Positions 57,971 to 64,000 of a stretch of 64,000 nucleotides of DNA are shown here, one piece after another (position 1 is the first letter of the stretch; each line of letters begins with the position of its first letter). The notes under the pieces are model-generated. The model did not search any database, was not told where the DNA came from, and was given only the letters and a program-made list of their open reading frames with translations. A program made the position numbers and the translations under genes. This stretch comes from Bolinopsis microptera (Eukaryota > Ctenophora > Tentaculata > Lobata > Bolinopsidae). Where the stretch lies: NCBI RefSeq assembly GCF_026151205.1, contig NC_087072.1, positions 19,806,103 to 19,870,102 of the forward strand. Reading direction: 5' to 3'.

Positions 57971-59060
57971 CGTCGATGAAACGATTATATTGGCCCATTC
58001 AAATATATCGAGAATTGTGATTGACTCTGGTGCTATAAGCGAAGCGTTACATTTGACCGTGCAATTGTCTGTCGAGAGTAAACGATGATTGATGGGGCAG
58101 GACAGTATTGTGCTCAGATAATAGAGAAGTCGAGGCCGGCAAGTTCGTTAAAGGGACATAATGATAAACTGCTGGGGTGCACAATGCAAGCACTTCTCTA
58201 ACAATAACCTCCAACTCAGTACTTAGTCTGGTCTATGAAGTCAGCGAACCATTCACTGAAGTGAGATGCCAGATCATGTTAGAAAACTACAGCACTCCCA
58301 GCAGGATTAGCTGGTTAATCATTTTAAAACCCAGACTTAGTAGGAACATTTAGTGCACGTGAACTTCTACTTTTGAGTTCCTCAATACGAAGTTGGAGGC
58401 AACATCGTCCTGAAAAGCCGAGCCATTTCAATGCACACTTAGCAAGTACACGCTAGATTTGCCTCCATCTTGACGAATAAGCTGCTTTGTGTCACTTGGA
58501 AACAGTTCGCAGTAGACGGAGATAATGAGGATTAAAGATCTCGCGTCGGTATTAAAATTTGCACCCTCTTGTTGTAAATTTGAGTAGCGGAGTTTCACAA
58601 CAGAAATTCGGAATATAATCAAGATCGTATAAGATATTATGATACTGATAATTTACAATCAATGATAAATATTTTATACAAAAGCTCTGTTGATTATTAT
58701 AAACCTGCATAAAAATCAATAAATTAGTATGTTCATTCCGGGTATAAAAATAATTATCTCAAAAACAAATATGTCCTGAAATTGTGTAAACAAAAGTAGA
58801 CATAATGTTAAACCTAAAAGTAAAAAACATCCACTAAGTACAAATGCTTGTGTACAGTCAACAACGATACATAGTCTGTTGAAAAGATTTACAAACTCAC
58901 AAAAAATTAAACTTTCACTACAGTAATAACGTTTCTTTTCCGTTAAAACTTAACCTATAGATTGCAATTTCTATTGTTCATATTCGTTGTCCATATTTGT
59001 TGTCCATATTCATTGTTCGTATTCATTGTCCGTATTCATTGTACGCCTTTCGTGATCATC
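57971..59060. other. Intergenic / laminin 3'UTR side, no gene seen
   Basis: A ttcattgtc(c/g)(a/g)tat repeat run lies at about 58976-59040, just past the laminin stop. Confidence 0.4.
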
Positions 59061-62000
59061 CTAGAATGTAACATTGGGGCAAGACTCGAGTCGCACCCCG
59101 GAATTTACTCGAGGGTTCGTGAGGGAGACTGGGATCCCGTTTAGGATAGGATCTTCTAAACATCCCAGGAATTGATCTGAAAGAAAGCAGCAGTTTAACA
59201 AGTGCAGCTTGTTGTATTAAGCTGAACGCATTTCATTATTCTGTATAATATATTATTTTAACAATTAACTTTCTAACAACACAGAACTCATTAGTACAGG
59301 AATCCAGGCTTCAGAGTATGTGTTGATCATTCCCCCCAGAAACTGGGTAAATAAAATATGCTTCACTAAAACTCACTCTAAATTACCGGTGAACTTCATG
59401 TTCATACTCACTATTCAGATACTTCATTCACACTACACTCATGTTAGTCACACTACACTCATAACTCATGTTAGTCACACTACACTCAGCACACTACTCA
59501 CTATACTTCTCACTGTCTCCCTCACTATAACTCATATCACCTCCAAGTCGAAGAGAGACTGGATCGCTTGTCAACTTCACCGTTACTTCACTTTCATTGT
59601 CATCCACCTGAAGAGGGAATATGTACTATTAAGTATTACTGGTAAAGTCACTGGTAAATTTACTGGTAAATTTACTGGTATAACAAGTAGACTGCATGAA
59701 CCTGATATTTACTGAAATTTTAAATCGCATTTTAGATATTTTATAGAAATAGACCAATGAGAAATTTTTTTAAAAACCAAGTTAGAATCACTAATGAGGT
59801 CTATTCAACAATATTAGACATTACTTTGAATGTTTGATGAATACTAACGCCTATAAATTGCCGATGCTTTGAATTCTGTGGCGGGAGTTCTAGTATTGTT
59901 GCATTTTAAAAGTTTAAAATACCAATAGACTGTCAGACCAGCTAGTTGAAAACATATTGTACACATCAGACCAGCTGTTCATCGTATGACTCATGACAAA
60001 AACAAAGTACTTGTTCTGGAGTTTTTATAGTACTTTCAAATTCACTGTCAATCGTCACATTTGAACAGGAAGTAAACAAGGATCTATTTGTTTCTTGGAA
60101 AACAGGCATGAATTTCACGCTGTCTGACTATTATAACATTTCCACAGAGTAAAATGCCATATATTGAGATAATTCGTGCGAGTATTGAGTAGATCCACAT
60201 AGAATGTCTCTTAAAATGCGATCTCGTGCTCTCGTGATCTCGTAAATCTGGTAAAATGTCGACAGTAATTTGCTACGTCGACGGTAATATCATAACACGT
60301 CAGACCTCAGTATTCCACATTGAGTTTCTATCGGTAACCGAGTTGTATATCCACCAAAATTCGATTGTCCTCCGATATTACGAGGTTTCTAATCTTGTTT
60401 ACAGGGAGATGTGGGCCTCAACACAGCTTGTAAATCTAATGATTATACCTCGATAATGGCCCTGGTCCCAGGACATGGTGAGGGGGTGCGAAGAACCATG
60501 ACCTCCACCAGATCCAAGTTAATTAACATCGCTTGTTTTTATCAAAAGTATCTCTCTTATCTCAAGGGATCAAACCTTAGAAGTAGCAACTAAAATTGAT
60601 AAACTACTTAGCGCTGTGAAAGTGTGAAGATAGCTACACATGATAAAACTTACCGTCACAGAAGCAGAGCCCGAGTTAAGCATCACAGTAAGGTGATGTG
60701 GGGCTCCATCACAGAAGTAGAACGAAGTAGCACCCTCCACCGGGAACAGTTCCTCCGGCTCCCCACCACCAGCACTTATCAGCATCTGAAATGGAGTGGT
60801 CGTTATGTGTCAACCGGGGACCTTATCAAGATTCAAAAATAAAAAGACCTGTCATCCGTACTTCCATAGCTTATCTTTAAGGAGCCGATGTGTCAAAAAT
60901 TACTAGGTAAAGAGGAAAACTGGAGGGTTTTGTTGGGATTTCTTCCCTGTCATGAGTTCAATGGGGTGGTGTCTACAAAGTGACGATATTTTCCAATGAA
61001 GATAACCTGATAATAATCATAAACGCTTTTCAATTCGTGGGAATAGGTATAATATTGGCGCCAAAACAAAATTGGGAAAGTTTAAACCCACGATTTTAGC
61101 GCGAAAATGAATTTAAAAAGAACACTTTTTGGCGGCAAATAAGTTTTAAACTTATTTACCAAGAGTAAACCTGTTAATGGTAGAAAACCGTACCGGTGCT
61201 AGATCTTTCAGCACATTTAGAAAATAACCTACCGAGCATCTGGCTTCACATTGTCTTCTGTATCTACTAAGTCCATGTACAAACCAGAAACCTTTCTCCA
61301 AAAGGTTGTACTCGAACCCATATCCGTCAATTGATGTTGTGAATAAGAGAACTTAAAAGTGACCAATGGGTTTCTCCGCCGCTATCCCCCGTTCAAAATG
61401 GTCATTTAAAAACGCACATAGGCTGCATTAACAGATTTAAAACTGTTATTTACTGTCTAATGTTTGTCGGATAGGAGCCAATAACGTGCAAGACGTTGGA
61501 CCAGGTCCAGCGACCGAGAACCAGATGGCCACGGTTTAAAAGAGGGCTGCTCTAAATCTGCATCGTTTTAGATAAAAGCAGGTGGTTGTACCTCACTACC
61601 TTGATTGTGTTATCTTTTGTCGACCAGGACTTGTTAATGAGGAAATTAACAGATTAACGCAAATATTCAGGGCTACCTTTTGAAGTGTAAACGAGTTTAA
61701 TGAGATGGTTTGCCTGGGGCTACTATTATTTCCCGTGAATTAGATCGTTGCCGAGTTTCTTCAGCAAATCACAGGGTTAAACTAGGTTAAACTGAAGAAT
61801 ATTGTGGCCAGGTGGCCCTGGAATACAGGAACAGGGGTACAAGGGTCGCGGAACAAGTCCTTAATATTTATAAACATGTTTGTAAACACATATCTACCCT
61901 CAAACATTGCGACATAACATTGTGGTACAATATATGAAATTCATAATTTAGGGCGTGCTGCAGAGTGCAGTCTTTAAAAATAAAAGTTATATGGATATTG

Positions 62001-63960
62001 AATATGCATGACGACGATTATGTTGAAACATCAAACAGGTGATAGCGCATAGTTGAACAACCTGACAAGGGCTATTTCGAGAAATCAAACAGAATCACGT
62101 ACAAACAAACAAACAAACAAACTCACCCTGTAGTTGTCAAGAGAGATTTGGAGTACCACGCTATCCTGTGAGTCCAGCAGTGTCATCAGGGTGCCAGTTT
62201 GGCGACTTGATTTGAAGGTCAGCAACAGCATCGTATCAGTAGATATATCCACATCTGAAAAATGGTTCAATTTGGTTACAGCTGCGGTAAGATGTGTGAT
62301 AATTGTATGATAGGGGGTCAGAAAAGGGGTCAATAGTTTAGGGGGTCAGAAAAAGGGTAAGGCTCCAGGAGAATGTGTCGGGTAGAAGTCCGACGTGTGA
62401 CTAGTTTCAAATTTTTCCTCTGGAAATCCATGATACAATGTGTTTGTTGTATGCCGAATGTATGCTAAATCTCCTCTATGTGTTTGTTATAGTATTCCAT
62501 AGACAGACGGCTAATTGAGCACTGCGCGTGAAGTCTAAAGAAATAAATAGGATATGTGGCTGTCAAAGAGGAACTGCCAATAGTACAGATATAAAATGAG
62601 TACTCTCGCGTGCGTTCGTGTTTTTAGCTCTGGCTCTGTTGAAGTTAAAGGCCTAAACTTCTTTGTTAGGGTAAACACGTGGATATGTTAATTAACTTTT
62701 ATTTCTCCCACCGGCAGCCTACATTCTGATAAACATTTTGTTATGACAATTGCATCATGCATAGTTATAACATGATATGTTAAAATATTTCTGAAAAGTC
62801 TAGTTCCAACATGAGACATAGGAACAAATGAGTGTTTTTAAAGGGGTACCTCAAGGCTCAACCTGAATATTGGCACTGCTGTTTAAGCTTTTAAAAGAAG
62901 CCCCCGCCAACATGCTCTCAGCTCAGGGCTGTATAATCGAGTACTGGCCGGCTATTTATAGAGTCGGTATCCTATCAGGTGAATACAAAAATATCATATG
63001 TTGCAAGGACGTAAAGGTATGGAAAGTCTGTTAAGAATGGGCACGTGTATCGCTTATTGTTGACACATGTTATAGGTTTAGCTGCAACTATACTACAAGG
63101 CTTCCCGGAGTTCGTTCAACAGGGTCTCCACTTCACGCTGTTATAAAAGGGTGCACTAGGTGGTAGACTTAGAGTCTGATGTGGAATATTACGGAGCGGT
63201 TGTTGTACTGTCACTTTCACCTCTGATCCGCTTCATCAACACCATCACTTAATCAGTTTAACGTCATTGGTAATTTAACAAACTGGTATTTTTAACTGGC
63301 CGTTTTAACGAAGCGCACCCGGGTCCCGTGCTTATCGCTGGAAAACTATTGGTCGAAAAGTGGGTAGAACATTTAACATTTAACAAGGTCAGATAATAAG
63401 GTACCAATTTAATGAACTCAGACAATCGGGCATCAATTTAATGAAGTCAGACAATCAGGCACCAATAGCTTTCTAGTTTTTAGTTCTACCTTATCGTTAG
63501 AAAGTTATTGGTCGAAAGGAGGGTAAAAATTTCAAATTTAACGAAGTCAGACAATCAGGTACTACTTGTGAGGAACACATTTACCGGTTGTTAACCCTTA
63601 AAGATTAAAGGTAAATAGGGGGCGTGGCTCGTGAGGGGGGAGGGGGGGGGGGGGGTGAGGGTAATTCGGTGGTGAGAGTAATTTAAATAAGAGGTAAATT
63701 TGTCTATCAACTGCAGCTCAATATTACTAATAACTCAATGTATAGAAAGCATAACAGTCGAGTTTATCCCTCATATCACTCTCTTTCTCACCAGGAATGA
63801 GGGAAGAGTCGCCGTTAAAGAAGTGAGCTGAGGACATGGCCCCTCCCTCCGTACACTGCGGTACATTCCCCACAGTCGTGATGGTGGAACTGTCGTAGGT
63901 AGTCCTGTCTAGCATAATACCACTGATACATCCCACAAACTCCATGTTGAACCCGAGACT
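59061..63960 (-). CDS. Laminin alpha chain, C-terminal exons (LG4 end and LG5); 5' part beyond window
   Basis: Basement-membrane laminin alpha subunit; the LG domains bind dystroglycan, heparin and other receptors. Minus-strand exons: 63960-63792, 62254-62127, 60785-60654, 59607-59541 and 59176-59061, with compatible phases (0/1, 1/0, 0/0, 0/1, 1/stop). The first exon ends an LG domain (MEFVGCISGIMLDR ... VPQC) and starts the next (AHFFNGDSSLI). The following exons give LLLTFKSSRQTGTLM, FYFCDGAPHHLTV, VKLTSDPVSLRLG, and QFLGCLEDPILNGI ending GVRLESCPNVTF. The terminal G-V---SCP matches laminin alpha tails. The upstream acceptor (ctatcctcag) is at the window edge, so the gene is partial. Another LamG protein such as perlecan is a less likely alternative. 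Confidence 0.82.
59435..59512 (+). repeat. Minisatellite (cactacactcat / aactcatgttagt)
   Basis: Short tandem units in the last laminin intron, just after a donor site. A second run (actggtaaattt) x4 lies at 59639-59682. Confidence 0.8.
62099..62121 (+). repeat. (CAAA)n microsatellite
   Basis: About five units next to a laminin donor site. Confidence 0.95.
63344..63561 (+). repeat. Degenerate tandem repeat in a laminin intron
   Basis: ttattggtcgaaa-g-ggta...ttta-aa-gtcaga occurs at 63344-63401 and 63502-63561. aatttaatga(a/g)(c/g)tcagacaatc occurs at about 63407 and 63437. Confidence 0.75.
63629..63660 (+). repeat. Poly-G tract
   Basis: A run of G interrupted by a few A, in the intron next to the first laminin exon of the window. 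Confidence 0.95.
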
Positions 63961-64000
63961 CTGAGGATAGAACAACTATATTAGGAATTGAAGGGAAGTG

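Noticed and set aside
59320-59715. 131-codon plus-strand frame
   Set aside because: It is the antisense shadow of a laminin exon plus a minisatellite.

Overview
The window is nuclear DNA from an invertebrate animal. Genes have GT-AG introns of about 0.1-2.1 kb, proteins carry metazoan domain sets (laminin G, C-type lectin, AF10-type PHD plus octapeptide/leucine-zipper), intergenic DNA is AT-rich, and non-LTR, LTR, hAT and TIR elements are abundant. A cnidarian or other early-branching or lophotrochozoan animal would fit, but the sequence alone does not settle it. All gene models below were built by eye from reading frame, splice sites and phase.

Layout. 1-8.8 kb is intergenic and rich in repeats: two adjacent near-perfect palindromes at 1.16-1.26 kb, a decayed hAT transposase at 3.8-4.2 kb, an inverted array of 10-bp repeats at 6.7-6.9 kb and an RT scrap at 7.2 kb. 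8.9-13.4 kb holds two same-strand genes about 0.4 kb apart: a single-exon alpha-N-acetylglucosaminidase (NAGLU) and a two-exon, membrane-anchored MINPP1-like histidine phosphatase. A 72-bp perfect palindrome lies between them. 13.7-21.85 kb is a nested transposon: a TTAA-flanked element with terminal inverted repeats contains a LINE whose 5' part is inverted against its 3' part (twin-priming structure). The LINE ORF1 joins an AlkB-like dioxygenase domain to an SGNH esterase, both with their active-site residues intact.

22.2-29.2 kb is a complete 12-exon AF10/AF17 (MLLT10/MLLT6) homologue, 820 aa. Its sixth intron contains an intact opposite-strand single-exon gene encoding a probable tyrosine-phosphorylated docking protein. 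29.3-31.7 kb holds two related MITEs around a LINE 3' fragment with an RNase H domain. 32.1-36.3 kb (minus strand) is a complete eight-exon gene for a secreted C-type lectin-like protein; its largest intron contains a recent 154-bp inverted duplication. 37.0 kb is a 229-bp GGGA array. 37.3-42.5 kb carries tandem, degenerate copies of an unknown exon-bearing unit, interrupted by a hAT-like MITE and by an LTR with a primer-binding site and the start of a gag-like ORF.

43-54 kb is gene-poor, but has several promoter-like clusters (CCAAT box, CACGTG, CHR/E2F-like) and one possible signal-peptide first exon at 48.18 kb. 54.3-55.0 kb (minus) is a one-exon basic nuclear protein with a cyclin-binding-like KRRL and two PIP-box-like repeats. 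59.06-63.96 kb (minus) holds the last five coding exons of a laminin alpha chain, ending in the LG5 domain; the gene continues beyond the right edge.

The genes do not form one pathway. NAGLU and MINPP1 are both secretory/lysosomal hydrolases and might be co-transcribed. AF10 is a chromatin regulator, and laminin and the lectin are extracellular.
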